The position numbers were made by a program, and so were the translations under genes. A stretch of DNA of 64,000 nt from Cellulomonas xylanilytica (GTDB taxonomy: Bacteria > Actinomycetota > Actinomycetes > Actinomycetales > Cellulomonadaceae): positions 248,001-312,000 of the forward strand of contig NZ_BJUB01000002.1 in NCBI RefSeq assembly GCF_007989805.1, written 5' to 3'. The notes beneath the pieces were generated by a model, which saw only the letters and a list, made by a program, of their open reading frames with translations, was not told the DNA's origin and did not search any database. The first letter of the stretch is position 1, and each line of letters starts with the position of its first letter. This document shows, piece by piece, positions 29,607 to 39,666 of this stretch.

Positions 29607-30890
29607 ATGCCGACGGACCAGCCCGACACCGCACCGAGCGACCTCGCCCCGGCGGCGAGCGGGACCGCGATCCGGTCCGCCGAGGTGCTCGTCAGCAGCC
29701 CGGACCGCAACTTCGTCACGCTGCGGATCACGACCGAGGACGGCGTGGTCGGGCTCGGCGACGCGACGCTGAACGGCCGAGAGCTGTCCGTGGCGTCCTA
29801 CCTGTCCGACCACGTGGTGCCGCTGCTGCTGGGCCGGGACGCGCACCGCATCGAGGACACCTGGCAGTTCCTCTACCGCTCCGCGTACTGGCGGCGCGGG
29901 CCGGTGACCATGGCGGCGATCGCCGCGGTCGACGTGGCGCTCTGGGACATCAAGGCCAAGGTCGCCGGGCTGCCGCTGTACCAGCTGCTCGGCGGCGCCA
30001 GCCGGACCGGGATCATGGCGTACGGGCACGCGAGCGGCCGGGACCTGCCCGAGCTGTTCGACTCGATACGCAAGCACCAGGAGCAGGGCTTCCGCTCCAT
30101 CCGCGTGCAGACCTCGGTGCCGGGCATCGACGCCGTCTACGGGGTGGCCGCGCAGCCGTCCTCATCGGGCCGCTACGACTACGAGCCCGCCCAGCGCGCT
30201 CCCCTGCCGGCCGAGGAGGACTGGGACACCCGCGCCTACCTGCGGCACATCCCCACGGTCTTCGAGGCGGTCCGCAACGAGTTCGGCCCCGAGCTGCCCC
30301 TGCTGCACGACGGGCACCACCGGATGACCCCCATCCAGGCCGCCCGCCTGGGCAAGGACCTGGAACCGTACGACCTGTTCTGGCTCGAGGACTGCACGCC
30401 CGCGGAGAACCAGGAGGCGCTGCGGCTGGTCCGGCAGCACACCACCACGCCGCTGGCCATCGGCGAGGTGTTCAACACCGTGTGGGACTACCAGACCCTC
30501 GTGCGCGAGCAGCTCATCGACTACGTGCGGTCGGCCGTCACGCACACCGGCGGCATCAGCGCCCTGCGCAAGATCCTCGACTTCGCCGCGCAGTACCAGA
30601 TCAAGTCCGGCATCCACGGGCCGACGGACATCTCCCCGGTCGGCATGGCCGCCGCCCTGCACCTCGACCTCGCGATCCACAACTTCGGCATCCAGGAGTA
30701 CATGCAGCACGGGTCGCGCACCGACGAGGTGTTCCGCCAGACGTTCACCTTCGAGGACGGCTACCTGCACCCCGGTGAGGTGCCCGGCCTGGGCGTCACC
30801 TACGACGACGACGCGGCCGCGCGCTACCCGTACCAGGCGGCGTACCTGCCGTTCAACCGGCTCAAGGACGGCACGGTGCACGACTGGTGA
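29607..30890 (+). CDS. manD: D-mannonate dehydratase (enolase superfamily, ManD/RspA)
   Basis: Dehydrates D-mannonate to 2-keto-3-deoxy-D-gluconate in glucuronate catabolism. The 427-residue protein has the enolase capping domain then the barrel. ManD active-site residues are visible: Arg166 (SIRVQTS), Tyr178 (DAVYG), the metal ligands Asp235 (with His237 in LLHDGHH), Glu261 ([10 protein letters not shown]) and Glu287 (AIGEVFN), and a late His in SGIHGPTD. This full set favours true ManD over the low-activity relatives. The ATG at 29607 has GGACGGAG upstream. Its TGA overlaps the GTG of the GH67 gene, tying glucuronate release to its catabolism. Confidence 0.93.
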   Translation: MPTDQPDTAPSDLAPAASGTAIRSAEVLVSSPDRNFVTLRITTEDGVVGLGDATLNGRELSVASYLSDHVVPLLLGRDAHRIEDTWQFLYRSAYWRRGPVTMAAIAAVDVALWDIKAKVAGLPLYQLLGGASRTGIMAYGHASGRDLPELFDSIRKHQEQGFRSIRVQTSVPGIDAVYGVAAQPSSSGRYDYEPAQRAPLPAEEDWDTRAYLRHIPTVFEAVRNEFGPELPLLHDGHHRMTPIQAARLGKDLEPYDLFWLEDCTPAENQEALRLVRQHTTTPLAIGEVFNTVWDYQTLVREQLIDYVRSAVTHTGGISALRKILDFAAQYQIKSGIHGPTDISPVGMAAALHLDLAIHNFGIQEYMQHGSRTDEVFRQTFTFEDGYLHPGEVPGLGVTYDDDAAARYPYQAAYLPFNRLKDGTVHDW

Positions 30891-32953
30891 CGGGCGTGCA
30901 CCCGATGTGGCTGCCCGACGAGGCGTTCCGGGCGCTGGGGTCGCGACGCGTGCTCGTCGCCGTCGGACCGGACGCCGGACCGGTCGCCGGGACGGTCGTC
31001 GCGGAGGTGGCGGCCGCCACGGCGCGGTTCGGCGGTCACCTGGTGACCGCACCCGTGAGCGTCGACGAGGTGCTCGCCAGCGACGTGGTCCTCGCCATCC
31101 TCGGGAGCGGGGGGCAGGTGGGCGCCGAGCCGGCCGTGCAGGCGGCGCTCGAGGGCGGGTTCGTCCTCGGCGCGGACGCACCGATGAGGTCTGGGGCGTT
31201 CACGGTCGAGCGGCAGGACGGCACGACGGTCGTCGTGGCAGCCGACGCCGCAGGCCTCCTGTACGGGCTGCACGCGCTGGTCCGTCGGGGCGAGGACGCC
31301 TTCTCGGGGTCCCACCAGGTGGTGCGGGACCAGCCGGTCAACGGCATCCGCATGCTCGACCACTGGGACAACATGACCGTGCACCCGGTCATGGGCCAGG
31401 TGGAGCGCGGGTACGCGGGCGGGTCGATCTTCTACACCGACGGCCGCGTCCGCGACGACCTGTCGAGGGTGGCCCGGTACGCGCGGCTGCTCGGGTCCGT
31501 CGGGATCGACGCGGTCGGCCTGAACAACGTCAACGTGCACGCGACCGAGGCCCGGCTGCTGACGGACCACCTCGACGACGTCGCCCGGCTGGCCGACGTC
31601 TTCCGGCCGCACGGAATCCGCGTGTTCCTGTCCGCGAGCTTCGCGGCGCCGCTGACCGTCGGCGGCCTCCCCACGGCGGACCCGCTGGACCCGGCGGTGC
31701 AGGACTGGTGGGCGTCCGCGGTCCGCCGCGTCTACGAGACGGTCCCGGACTTCGGCGGGTTCGTCGTGAAGGCGGACTCGGAGGGCCAGCCGGGTCCGTT
31801 CGCGTACGGCCGCGACCACGCCGACGGCGCGAACCTGCTGGCCCGGGCGCTCGCACCGTTCGGCGGCACGGTGTTCTGGCGGGCGTTCGTCTACGACCAC
31901 CACCAGGACTGGCGGGACCGGTCCACCGACCGGGCCCGGGCCGCGCACGACCACTTCACGCCGCTGGACGGCCGGTTCGACGACAACGTGGTCCTGCAGG
32001 TCAAGTACGGCCCGATGGACTTCCAGACCCGTGAGCCGGTCTCTCCCGTGATCGCTGGCATGCCCCGGACACGGCTCGCCGTCGAGCTGCAGGTGACGCA
32101 GGAGTACACGGGCCAGCAGCAGCACGCGGTCTACCTCGGGCCGCAGTGGGAGCAGATCCTCGCGTTCCGGCTGGCCGAGGACGGGCGCACGGTCGGGGAC
32201 GTCGCCGCCGGGCTGCCGGAGGGTCGACCCGCGGGGCTCGTCGCCGTCTCGAACGTCGGCACCGACGAGTTCTGGACCGGCCACCCGCTCGCGCAGGCGA
32301 ACCTCTACGCGTTCGCGCGGCTGGCATGGGGAGCCCACGACCCGCTCGCGATCCTCGACGAGTGGGCCGGCCTGACGTTCGGCGACGACCCGGCCGTCCG
32401 CGCCGCGGTGCATGCGGTCCTCGACGACTCGTGGCGGACCTACGAGCGGTACACCGCCCCGCTCGGCGTGGGGTTCATGGTGCGACCCGGCCACCACTAC
32501 GGCCCCGACGTCGACGGCTACGAGTACACCGCCTGGGGCACGTACCACTTCGCCGACCGCGACGGCATCGGCGTCGACCGCACGCGCGCGACCGGCACCG
32601 GCTTCACCGGCCAGTACGCGGCCCCGTGGCGGGACGTCTACGAGTCCGTGGAGACGTGCCCGGACGAGCTGCTGCTGTTCTTCCACCACGTCCCGTACAC
32701 CCACGTCCTGCACAGCGGGTCGACCGTCGTCCAGCACATCTACGACACCCACGCGGACGGGTACGACGAGGTCGTGCGGATGGCGTCGGCATGGGAGCAG
32801 GTCCGGGGACGAGTGCCGGACGCGCTGTTCGACCGGGTCACGCAGCGGCTGGCGGAGCAGGAGCGCAGCGCCCGCGAATGGCGCGACCAGCTGCGGTCGG
32901 CGTTCTTCCGCCGCTCCGGCATCCCGGACGCGACGGGCCGCACGATCTACTGA
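30887..32953 (+). CDS. aguA: Alpha-glucuronidase, GH67
   Basis: Removes 4-O-methyl-D-glucuronic acid from the non-reducing end of aldouronic acids derived from glucuronoxylan. The 688-residue enzyme has the GH67 N-terminal domain (1-150), the catalytic barrel with acid Glu299 in [11 protein letters not shown], general-base pair Asp378 in [12 protein letters not shown] and Glu406 in [10 protein letters not shown], and a long C-terminal helical domain. There is no signal peptide, so it is cytoplasmic, as most GH67 enzymes are. It starts 4 bp inside the manD stop (GTGA) and is surely co-translated. The gene ends 70 bp before the convergent first paralogue. Confidence 0.95.
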   Translation: MTGVHPMWLPDEAFRALGSRRVLVAVGPDAGPVAGTVVAEVAAATARFGGHLVTAPVSVDEVLASDVVLAILGSGGQVGAEPAVQAALEGGFVLGADAPMRSGAFTVERQDGTTVVVAADAAGLLYGLHALVRRGEDAFSGSHQVVRDQPVNGIRMLDHWDNMTVHPVMGQVERGYAGGSIFYTDGRVRDDLSRVARYARLLGSVGIDAVGLNNVNVHATEARLLTDHLDDVARLADVFRPHGIRVFLSASFAAPLTVGGLPTADPLDPAVQDWWASAVRRVYETVPDFGGFVVKADSEGQPGPFAYGRDHADGANLLARALAPFGGTVFWRAFVYDHHQDWRDRSTDRARAAHDHFTPLDGRFDDNVVLQVKYGPMDFQTREPVSPVIAGMPRTRLAVELQVTQEYTGQQQHAVYLGPQWEQILAFRLAEDGRTVGDVAAGLPEGRPAGLVAVSNVGTDEFWTGHPLAQANLYAFARLAWGAHDPLAILDEWAGLTFGDDPAVRAAVHAVLDDSWRTYERYTAPLGVGFMVRPGHHYGPDVDGYEYTAWGTYHFADRDGIGVDRTRATGTGFTGQYAAPWRDVYESVETCPDELLLFFHHVPYTHVLHSGSTVVQHIYDTHADGYDEVVRMASAWEQVRGRVPDALFDRVTQRLAEQERSAREWRDQLRSAFFRRSGIPDATGRTIY

Positions 32954-33023
32954 CGGGCCGGCAACGGGCCAGAGATCGACCACGCCGTCGGCGGCGATGC
33001 CGTCCGTGGGCAGGGTTCACCCG

Positions 33024-34811
33024 TCAGGGTGCGACGACGAACCCGGCGACGTCGGCGGCCACGTGCACGGTGTGCCCCGGTGCCGTGTCGGAGTACATCG
33101 TCACGGTTGCCGGGCCCGTGTCCGGCAGGTCCACGACGACGAGGTTGGGGATGTCCCGTCCGGGGATGTAGTTGATCGTCGACGCGTCGGGAACACCTGA
33201 CCCGCCGGGGTACACCCGGAGGTTGCCCAGGCTGCTCGGCGCGATCGCGGTGACGTTGAGGACCACGGAGGTCGCCCCGGCCGGCACGAGCGTGCTGGGA
33301 AGCTCGACCGTGTACTCCTTCTTCGCCTGGAGCGGCCCGGCGACCGTGCCGACACGCCCACCGCCGGGACGGGTGTCGAGGACACGGGTCGGCGTCGTGG
33401 CCCGGTACGGGCTCCTCGCGGTCACGTAGCCGACGACGTCGAGGATGACGTGCGCGGTGGACCCGCCGGCGTCGGAGACGAACGAGACCTCCCCCGACGA
33501 CGGCAGCTGCACGATCGTCTGGTTCGCCTTGTCGTTGCCGGGGGCGTAGTTGACCACCGACGCGTTGGGCACCGGCGTCCCGGCCGGGAAGATGCGCAGG
33601 TTGCCCAGGCCGGTGGTCCCCGTCACCGTCGCGTTGAGGATCACGGCCAGCGCGTCGTTCGGCACCCAGCCCTCGCCACGCACCATGACGGTCTGCACGG
33701 CGCCCGAGGGCACCGGCCCCGACACGGGACCGATCTGACCGGTGTCGGACCGGGTGTCGAGGATCCGGAACGGATCCGCCAGCACCACGCCCGAGCTCCC
33801 CATGACGAAGCCGGTCAGATCGAGAAGTACCCGGGCGCCCGCCACCCCTCGGGCGTGGTAGCAGATCCTGCCGCTGTCGGACAGCGCGACGAAGGCAGAG
33901 TTGGCGACCTCACGGCCCACCTCGAAGTTCACCGTGGAGGTCGTCGGGACCGGCGTGAGCGTGGTCCCCTCGGGGTAGACCGCGACGTGCCCGGAGCCGT
34001 ACGGCGCGATGGCGGTGACGTTCAGCACGACCCCAGTGGCGCCGGCGGGGACACCGTTCGTCTGGCCCACCTGCAGGCACCTCGAGGCCTGCGCGCTGTC
34101 CGCCCAGACGTCGAGGATCCGCACCGGGACCCGGGACACGATTCCCGGCTCCGTGTCGACGAGCTGCACCGGGACGGCGTTCGACGTGCCGGCCAACGTC
34201 GTCACCACGACGTCGACCGTGCCCGCCGCAAGCTTCGGGACATAGACGGAGATCGAGCGGTCCGACGAGATGAGGCCGGTTCCGGGCACTCCGCCGAACG
34301 TCACGCTCGTGGCTCCCCCGAGGTGCGAGCCGACGATGTCGACGCGCTGGTCGCGGCGGGCCGGCAGGACCGTCGGCCGCACGCTGGAAACGACCGGAGC
34401 GGTGCGAGCGACCACGGCGAACGACTGCCCGAAGGACTGACCCGACGGACCGAACCGACCGTCACCGGGGTACCAGGCTTCGATGCGGTAGGACCCGACG
34501 TCCAGGTCGTCGAACGTCAGCGACGCCGTGCCGTCGACGAGGGGGACGGAGGTCGCCGGACCGAGGTCGAGCGAGACGTCGACCGTTCCCGTCGGGACGC
34601 CCTCCTCGGACCGGACGTCGATGGTGACCGTCACCGCGTCGCCGACGAACGTCGCCCGCGGATACGTCATGAACGTCGCCGTCTCGACGAGAGCGGGGTC
34701 GTCCGCAGCCGTGGCCGGCTGCACGATGCCCGCGACCGCGACCGCGGCCACGCCGACGACCGCGAGGACGCGGCGCAGCGACAGGCGTCGATGCGTGGCG
34801 GTCGGGTTCAT
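33024..34811 (-). CDS. Secreted Ig-like/IPT/LDTR-module protein, paralogue A
   Basis: A 595-residue secreted protein of unknown function. Signal peptide 1-36 ends QPATAA. An Ig-like (Big_3_5-type) domain covers about 40-135 (VTVTIDVRSEEGVPTGTVDV), and an IPT/TIG domain about 138-222 (VDIVGSHLGGATSVTFGGVPG). Three related beta-rich modules then start at VPVRILDV (about 228), FRILDTR (348) and TRVLDTR (475), each running through LNVT, N(F/Y)xxGR/GND and ending DLTGF, DVVGY or DVAGF. Module 1 has Cys245 and Cys317, a likely disulfide. No LPXTG, SLH or transmembrane anchor is present. AAGGAG precedes the ATG. It is last of three tandem paralogues. Confidence 0.88.
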   Translation of the reverse strand: MNPTATHRRLSLRRVLAVVGVAAVAVAGIVQPATAADDPALVETATFMTYPRATFVGDAVTVTIDVRSEEGVPTGTVDVSLDLGPATSVPLVDGTASLTFDDLDVGSYRIEAWYPGDGRFGPSGQSFGQSFAVVARTAPVVSSVRPTVLPARRDQRVDIVGSHLGGATSVTFGGVPGTGLISSDRSISVYVPKLAAGTVDVVVTTLAGTSNAVPVQLVDTEPGIVSRVPVRILDVWADSAQASRCLQVGQTNGVPAGATGVVLNVTAIAPYGSGHVAVYPEGTTLTPVPTTSTVNFEVGREVANSAFVALSDSGRICYHARGVAGARVLLDLTGFVMGSSGVVLADPFRILDTRSDTGQIGPVSGPVPSGAVQTVMVRGEGWVPNDALAVILNATVTGTTGLGNLRIFPAGTPVPNASVVNYAPGNDKANQTIVQLPSSGEVSFVSDAGGSTAHVILDVVGYVTARSPYRATTPTRVLDTRPGGGRVGTVAGPLQAKKEYTVELPSTLVPAGATSVVLNVTAIAPSSLGNLRVYPGGSGVPDASTINYIPGRDIPNLVVVDLPDTGPATVTMYSDTAPGHTVHVAADVAGFVVAP

Positions 34812-34857
34812 GCTGGTGCTCCTTCGAGCGTCTCGGCAGTGAAGGGCGCGGCGCGCG

Positions 34858-36648
34858 TCAGGGAGCGACGACGAACCCGGCGACGTCGGCGGCGAGCCAG
34901 ACGCTGCCGTAGGCGACCATGTCGGAGTACACCCTGAACGTCGCCGGGCCGGAGTCCGGCAGGTCGACGACCACCAGGTTGGGGATGTCACGACTCGGGA
35001 TGTAGTTGACCGTGGACGCGTTGGGAACATCAGAACCGGTCGGGTACACCCGCAGGTTGCCGAGGCCGCTGGGCGCCATCGCCGTGACGTTGAGGACGAC
35101 CGAGGTCGCCCCGGCCGGGACCATCTCGCTGGGCAGCGTGACCGTGTGAGCCCTCAGCGCCCGCAGCGCCCCCCTCGTCGGGCCGACCTGCCACTGCCCC
35201 CCACGGGTGTCGACGACGCGGGTCGGCGTCTGGCCGCGGTAGACGCCCCCGTCGGTCACGTAGCCGACGACGTCGAGGATGACGTGCGCGGTGGACCCGC
35301 CGGCGTCGGAGAGGAAGGAGAGCTTTCCGGACGACGACAGCTGCACGATCGTCTGGTTCGCCTTGTCGTACCCGGGCGCGTAGTTGACGACCGACGCGTT
35401 CGGGACCGCTGTCCCCGCGGGGTAGATCCGCAGGTTCCCCGGGCCGACGGTGCCGGTGACCGTGGCGTTGACGATCACCGCCGTGGCATCGGCGGGCACC
35501 CCTGCCTTGCCACGGACCTGGACGGTCTGCACGACACCGGACGGCACAGGCCCCGAGACGTCACCGACCTGAGCCGGCCCGGGCCGGGTGTCGAGGAGCC
35601 GGACAGGGTCCTGCAGCTCCATGCCGGAGCCCTCCATCACGAAGCCCGTCAGGTCGAGGAGCACGCGGGCGCCACCGAAGCCTCGGGCGTCGTAGCAGAT
35701 CCTGCCGTTGTCGGGCAGCGCGACGAAGGCGGCGTTCGCGACCTCGCGGTTGTACTCGAAGTTCACCGTGGAGGCCGTCGGGACCGGCCCGAGCGGACCC
35801 CGGTCTGGGTAGACGACGAGGTTGCCCGGCCCGTACGGGGCGATGACCGTGACGTTCAGGACCACGCCGGTGGCGCCGGCGGGGACGCCGTTCGTCTCCC
35901 CCACCTGCAGGCAGCTCGGCGACGACGGGTACGCCCAGGAGTCGTGGATCCTCACGGGCACCGTGGACACGATGCCGGCGCGCGTGTCGACGAACTGCAC
36001 GGGGACACCCGCCGACGTCCCGGCGGGCGTGGTCACGACCAGGTCGACCGTGCCCGCGGCGTGCCGGGGGATGTCGACGTCGATCCTGCCGGTCGATGTC
36101 ACGGCGAGGTTGGTACCGGGAACGCCGCCGAAGGTGACGCTCGTGGCGCCCGCGAGGTACGACCCGATCACGGAGATACGGACGTCGTGGTCGGACGGCA
36201 GGACGGCGGGCTGGACGGCCGAGACGGTCGGCGCGACACGTTGGATCACCCAGAGCTCCAGCACGGAGGTCTGGAACGACGGACCGAAGCCGCCGTCGCC
36301 CGCGTAGTCGGCCCAGATGTGGTGCTGCCCGACGCCGACGTCCTCCAGCGTCAGTGACGCGGTGCCGTCCACGAGGGGGACGGGAGTCAGCGCACCGAAG
36401 TCCAGAGAGATGCCGACGCTGCCGGTCGGGACACCCTCGGCCGCCGAGACCGTCACGGTGACCGTCACCGGGTCCCCGACGAAGACCGCCTCCGGGACGC
36501 TCGCCACGGTCGTGGTCGTGATCAGGGCGGAGCCGGCCGCCGCGGTGGCCGGCTGCACGGCGCCGGCGACGGCGAGCGCGGCGATGCCGAGGACCGCCAG
36601 GACGCGCCGCAGCGCCCGGAGTCGGTGGTGCACGGGTGCGGGGCTCAT
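34858..36648 (-). CDS. Secreted Ig-like/IPT/LDTR-module protein, paralogue B
   Basis: A 596-residue protein with the same order as its neighbours: signal peptide 1-37 (VQPATAAA), Ig-like domain (VTVTVTVSAAEGVPTGSVGI), IPT domain (SVIGSYLAGATSVTFGGVPG), and modules opening VPVRIHDS, VRLLDTR and TRVVDTR. Module 1 holds the Cys pair in PSCLQVGE and GRICYDA. It shares long near-identical runs with paralogue A, especially NATVTGT, GGSTAHVILDVVGYVT and the last 20 residues. The ATG at 36648 has AAGGAGC upstream. The gap to paralogue A is 46 bp and to C is 102 bp, so one transcript is likely. Function unknown. Confidence 0.88.
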   Translation of the reverse strand: MSPAPVHHRLRALRRVLAVLGIAALAVAGAVQPATAAAGSALITTTTVASVPEAVFVGDPVTVTVTVSAAEGVPTGSVGISLDFGALTPVPLVDGTASLTLEDVGVGQHHIWADYAGDGGFGPSFQTSVLELWVIQRVAPTVSAVQPAVLPSDHDVRISVIGSYLAGATSVTFGGVPGTNLAVTSTGRIDVDIPRHAAGTVDLVVTTPAGTSAGVPVQFVDTRAGIVSTVPVRIHDSWAYPSSPSCLQVGETNGVPAGATGVVLNVTVIAPYGPGNLVVYPDRGPLGPVPTASTVNFEYNREVANAAFVALPDNGRICYDARGFGGARVLLDLTGFVMEGSGMELQDPVRLLDTRPGPAQVGDVSGPVPSGVVQTVQVRGKAGVPADATAVIVNATVTGTVGPGNLRIYPAGTAVPNASVVNYAPGYDKANQTIVQLSSSGKLSFLSDAGGSTAHVILDVVGYVTDGGVYRGQTPTRVVDTRGGQWQVGPTRGALRALRAHTVTLPSEMVPAGATSVVLNVTAMAPSGLGNLRVYPTGSDVPNASTVNYIPSRDIPNLVVVDLPDSGPATFRVYSDMVAYGSVWLAADVAGFVVAP

Positions 36649-36750
36649 GGGGCGCTCCTTCGACGGTGGCTCGGCGGAGCCGACCCTAGGGCATCGCGCG
36701 CGGCGACGTGTGCGCTCGTGGGACCTGGCGGACTACGCGGAAAGCATCGG

Positions 36751-38529
36751 TCAGGGAGCGACCACGAACCCGGCGACGTCGGCAGCGACGTGGACCGTGC
36801 CGCCGGGCGCCATGTCCGAGTACAGGGTCACAGTCGCCGGGCCGGTGTCCGGCAGGTCGACCACCACGAGGTTGGGGATGTCCCGTCCAGGGATGTAGTT
36901 GATCGTCGACGCGTTGGGCACACCCGATCCGCTCGGGTACACCCGCAGGTTGCCGAGCGAGGTGGGCGCGATCGCGGTGACGTTGAGGACCACCGACGTC
37001 GCTCTGGCCGGGACGATCGCGCTGGGCAGGGTGACCGTGTAGGGCGTGCCGGCCTGCACCGAACCGGCGATCGAGCCGACCTGTCCCGGCCCGGGTCGCG
37101 TGTCGAGCACGCGGACGGGCGCCTCGCCCCGGTACCGGCCTCCGGCGGTGACGTAGCCGGCGACGTCGAGGATCACGTGCGCGGTGGAGCCCCCGGCGTC
37201 GGAGAGGAACGAGATCTGCCCGGACGGGGACAGCGGAACGATCGCCAGGTTCGCCTTGTCCCGCCACGGTGCGTAGTTGACGACCGACGCGTTCGGCACG
37301 GGGGTCCCCGCGGGGAAGACGCGCAGGTTGCCGGGTGCCGTGGTCCCCGTGACGGTCGCGTTCAGGATGACTGCGGTCGCGTTCGCGGGCACCCCCGCCT
37401 TGCCGCCCACCTGCACGGTGTGGACGGTGCCCGAGGACACCGCCCCCTGCACCTCTCCGACGGCGTCGAACCCGGACCTCGTGTCCAGGAGCCGGACCGG
37501 GCTCAGGAGCTCGACACCGGAGCCCGGCATCGTGAAGCCGGTGACGTCGAGCAGCACGACAGCGGACAGGCCCTCGACCCGGAAGCAGATCCGGCCGTCG
37601 GGAGACAGGGGGACGAAGGCAGCGTTCGCGACGTCCCGTCCGGGCTCGAAGTTCACCGTGGACGTCGTCGGCAGGCCCAACGGGTACCGGATGTCCGGGT
37701 AGACGACGACGTAGCCGGGCTCGAAGGCTCCCCAGGTGGTGACGTTCAGGGTCACCGCAGCCGCTCCCGACGGGACGACGCTCGTCCCGGCGACCTGGAC
37801 GCACGTCGGCGCGTAGCCGATGCGCTGGTCTGTGTCGAGGCGCACGGGTGTGCGCGAGACCAGTCCGGCGCTCGCGTCGACAACCTCCAGGAGGAACGGC
37901 TTCGACCGACCGGCCGGCGTCGTCACGACGACGGGGACCAGACCAGGTGCCACGGCAGGCATGTCGACACGCAGCGAGATGGTGTCCCACGACTCGTAGA
38001 TCTTCCCGGCCAGCCCACCGAACGTGACCTTGGTGGCGCCGGCGAGATGGGATCCGCTGAGGTCGATCTCCTCGACCCGGTTGGCGACGACCATCTTCGA
38101 GACCTTGGTGACGACCGGGGCCACGGGTTCGAGGACCCACCCGTGCGACGTCCCGATGGATGGCTGCAGGTCGTCTGTTCCGAGGTACCAGGCCGAGGCG
38201 CTGTAGTCCCCGACGGGAAGTCCGTCGACCTGCACCTGCGCGACGCCGTCGACCAGCGGGAGCGTCTGGTCAGCGCGACCGGTGATCCGGAAGGTCACGC
38301 TGCCCGTCGGGATGGGCGCCGCGGACGAGACGGTCGCGGTGAACACCACCGGGCTTCCCGCGACCACGGCGTGCGCCGAGGCGACGAGCACGGTGTCCGT
38401 GTTTGCCCGCTCCACCGTGGGGACGGCCGCGCCGGCTGTGGCGGTCCCGATGGTCGTCACGACGACGGCCACGAGCGCGAGCAGGCGTCGCAGCGTGCGG
38501 TGGCGATGGGTTGCGAGGCCGGCGGTCAT
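36751..38529 (-). CDS. Secreted Ig-like/IPT/LDTR-module protein, paralogue C
   Basis: A 592-residue member, first of the tandem set. Signal peptide about 1-34 (TTIGTATAGAAVP), Ig-like domain with VVFTATVSSAAPIPTGSVTF, IPT domain with DLSGSHLAGATKVTFGGL, then modules opening TPVRLDTD, VRLLDTR and VRVLDTR. The N-terminal half is clearly more diverged from A and B than the last two modules, which suggests either relaxed selection on the front or gene conversion at the back. The Cys pair (PTCVQVAG, GRICFRV) is kept. The start has AGGAG upstream. The 137-bp gap to the divergent oxidoreductase probably holds the promoter. Confidence 0.88.
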   Translation of the reverse strand: MTAGLATHRHRTLRRLLALVAVVVTTIGTATAGAAVPTVERANTDTVLVASAHAVVAGSPVVFTATVSSAAPIPTGSVTFRITGRADQTLPLVDGVAQVQVDGLPVGDYSASAWYLGTDDLQPSIGTSHGWVLEPVAPVVTKVSKMVVANRVEEIDLSGSHLAGATKVTFGGLAGKIYESWDTISLRVDMPAVAPGLVPVVVTTPAGRSKPFLLEVVDASAGLVSRTPVRLDTDQRIGYAPTCVQVAGTSVVPSGAAAVTLNVTTWGAFEPGYVVVYPDIRYPLGLPTTSTVNFEPGRDVANAAFVPLSPDGRICFRVEGLSAVVLLDVTGFTMPGSGVELLSPVRLLDTRSGFDAVGEVQGAVSSGTVHTVQVGGKAGVPANATAVILNATVTGTTAPGNLRVFPAGTPVPNASVVNYAPWRDKANLAIVPLSPSGQISFLSDAGGSTAHVILDVAGYVTAGGRYRGEAPVRVLDTRPGPGQVGSIAGSVQAGTPYTVTLPSAIVPARATSVVLNVTAIAPTSLGNLRVYPSGSGVPNASTINYIPGRDIPNLVVVDLPDTGPATVTLYSDMAPGGTVHVAADVAGFVVAP

Positions 38530-38667
38530 GGTGTGCTCCTCAGAAGGCCGCACAGGGTCGGAGCGGCGTCGCGAGGCCGACACTAGTCGGCCGACACCTC
38601 GCTGATCGGGGGTTTCCGGGCAGCACTTGAGCGGGCGGGCCGTGGCGTCTCGGCCCAGACTCGACGC

Positions 38668-39666
38668 ATGACGACCAGCACCCAGGTCCAGCTCGTCCGC
38701 CGGCCGCAGGGGTGGCCCGTGCCCGAGGACTTCCGCACCGTGACGGTCGAGCTGCCCGAGCTCGGGCAGGACCAGGTGCGCGTGGCCAACGCGTTCCTGT
38801 CCGTCGACCCGTACATGCGCGGCCGCATGAACGACGCGGAGTCCTACGTGGCGCCGTTCGCCCTGGACGCGACGATGACGGGCGGCGCGGTCGGGCAGGT
38901 GGTCGCGTCGACGTCGGCGGACGTGCCCGTCGGCGCCACCGTCACGCACGACCTCGGCTGGCGGGACGTCGCTCAGGGTGACGCCGGGCAGTTCCGGGTG
39001 GTGGACGACGGCGTCCCGTTGTCGGCGTACCTCGGGGTGCTCGGTCTGACCGGGTTCACCGCGCACCTCGGGCTCCTGCAGATCGCGCAGATGCGGCCCG
39101 GTGACGTCGTGTTCGTGTCCGGGGCTGCGGGTGCGGTGGGGTCGGTCGTCGGGCAGATCGCGCGGCTGAAGGGTGCGTCGCGGGTGATCGGGTCCGCGGG
39201 GTCGCCGGAGAAGGTGGCGCTGGTGCAGGAGCGGTACGGGTTCGACACCGCGTTCGACTACAAGGACGGTCACGTCTACCGACAGCTCCGGGCGGCCGCG
39301 CCCGACGGGATCGACGTCTACTTCGACAACGTCGGCGGGGCGCACCTCGAGGCGGCCATCGGCACGCTGAACCGGGACGGTCGCGTGGCCCTGTGCGGGG
39401 CGATCTCCGGGTACAACGACACGGAGGCGCAGCCGGGGCCGCGGAACCTGGCGCGGATCATCCAGCAGGGTCTGATGCTGCGCGGGTTCACCGTGCCCTA
39501 CCACCTGCAGCACTACCCCGCGTTCCTCGCGGACATGCGGGAGTGGTTCTCGTCGGGTCAGGTCGCGTACGACGAGACCGTCGTCGACGGCCTCGACCAC
39601 GCGGTCGACGCGTTCCTGGCGATGATGCGCGGCGAGACCACCGGCAAGACGGTGGTCAGGCTGTGA
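38668..39666 (+). CDS. NADP-dependent oxidoreductase (zinc-free MDR, PTGR/curA type)
   Basis: A 332-residue medium-chain reductase starting MTTSTQVQLVRRPQGWPVPE. The GroES-like N-domain has VDPYMRGRMND, a mark of the leukotriene B4 dehydrogenase/CurA group. The Rossmann domain has VFVSGAAGAVGSVVGQIARL (AxxGxxG) and FDNVGGAHLEAAI. Catalytic zinc Cys and His are absent, as expected. These enzymes reduce enone double bonds with NADPH; the substrate is unknown. Its 3' end overlaps the convergent YesL-like gene by 11 bp. It has no obvious link to the sugar genes. Confidence 0.91.
   Translation: MTTSTQVQLVRRPQGWPVPEDFRTVTVELPELGQDQVRVANAFLSVDPYMRGRMNDAESYVAPFALDATMTGGAVGQVVASTSADVPVGATVTHDLGWRDVAQGDAGQFRVVDDGVPLSAYLGVLGLTGFTAHLGLLQIAQMRPGDVVFVSGAAGAVGSVVGQIARLKGASRVIGSAGSPEKVALVQERYGFDTAFDYKDGHVYRQLRAAAPDGIDVYFDNVGGAHLEAAIGTLNRDGRVALCGAISGYNDTEAQPGPRNLARIIQQGLMLRGFTVPYHLQHYPAFLADMREWFSSGQVAYDETVVDGLDHAVDAFLAMMRGETTGKTVVRL

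Noticed and set aside
27398-30778. A 1126-codon plus-strand open frame
   Set aside because: It runs antisense through the kinase-like and LacI genes and then out of frame through manD, so it cannot be one protein.
34812-35030. Longer N-terminus for paralogue A
   Set aside because: The in-frame extension overlaps the end of paralogue B in another frame and lacks homology; the ATG at 34811 has AAGGAG and opens a signal peptide.
33024-38529. S-layer or sortase-anchored assignment for the three paralogues
   Set aside because: No SLH repeats, no LPXTG motif and no C-terminal membrane segment are present.
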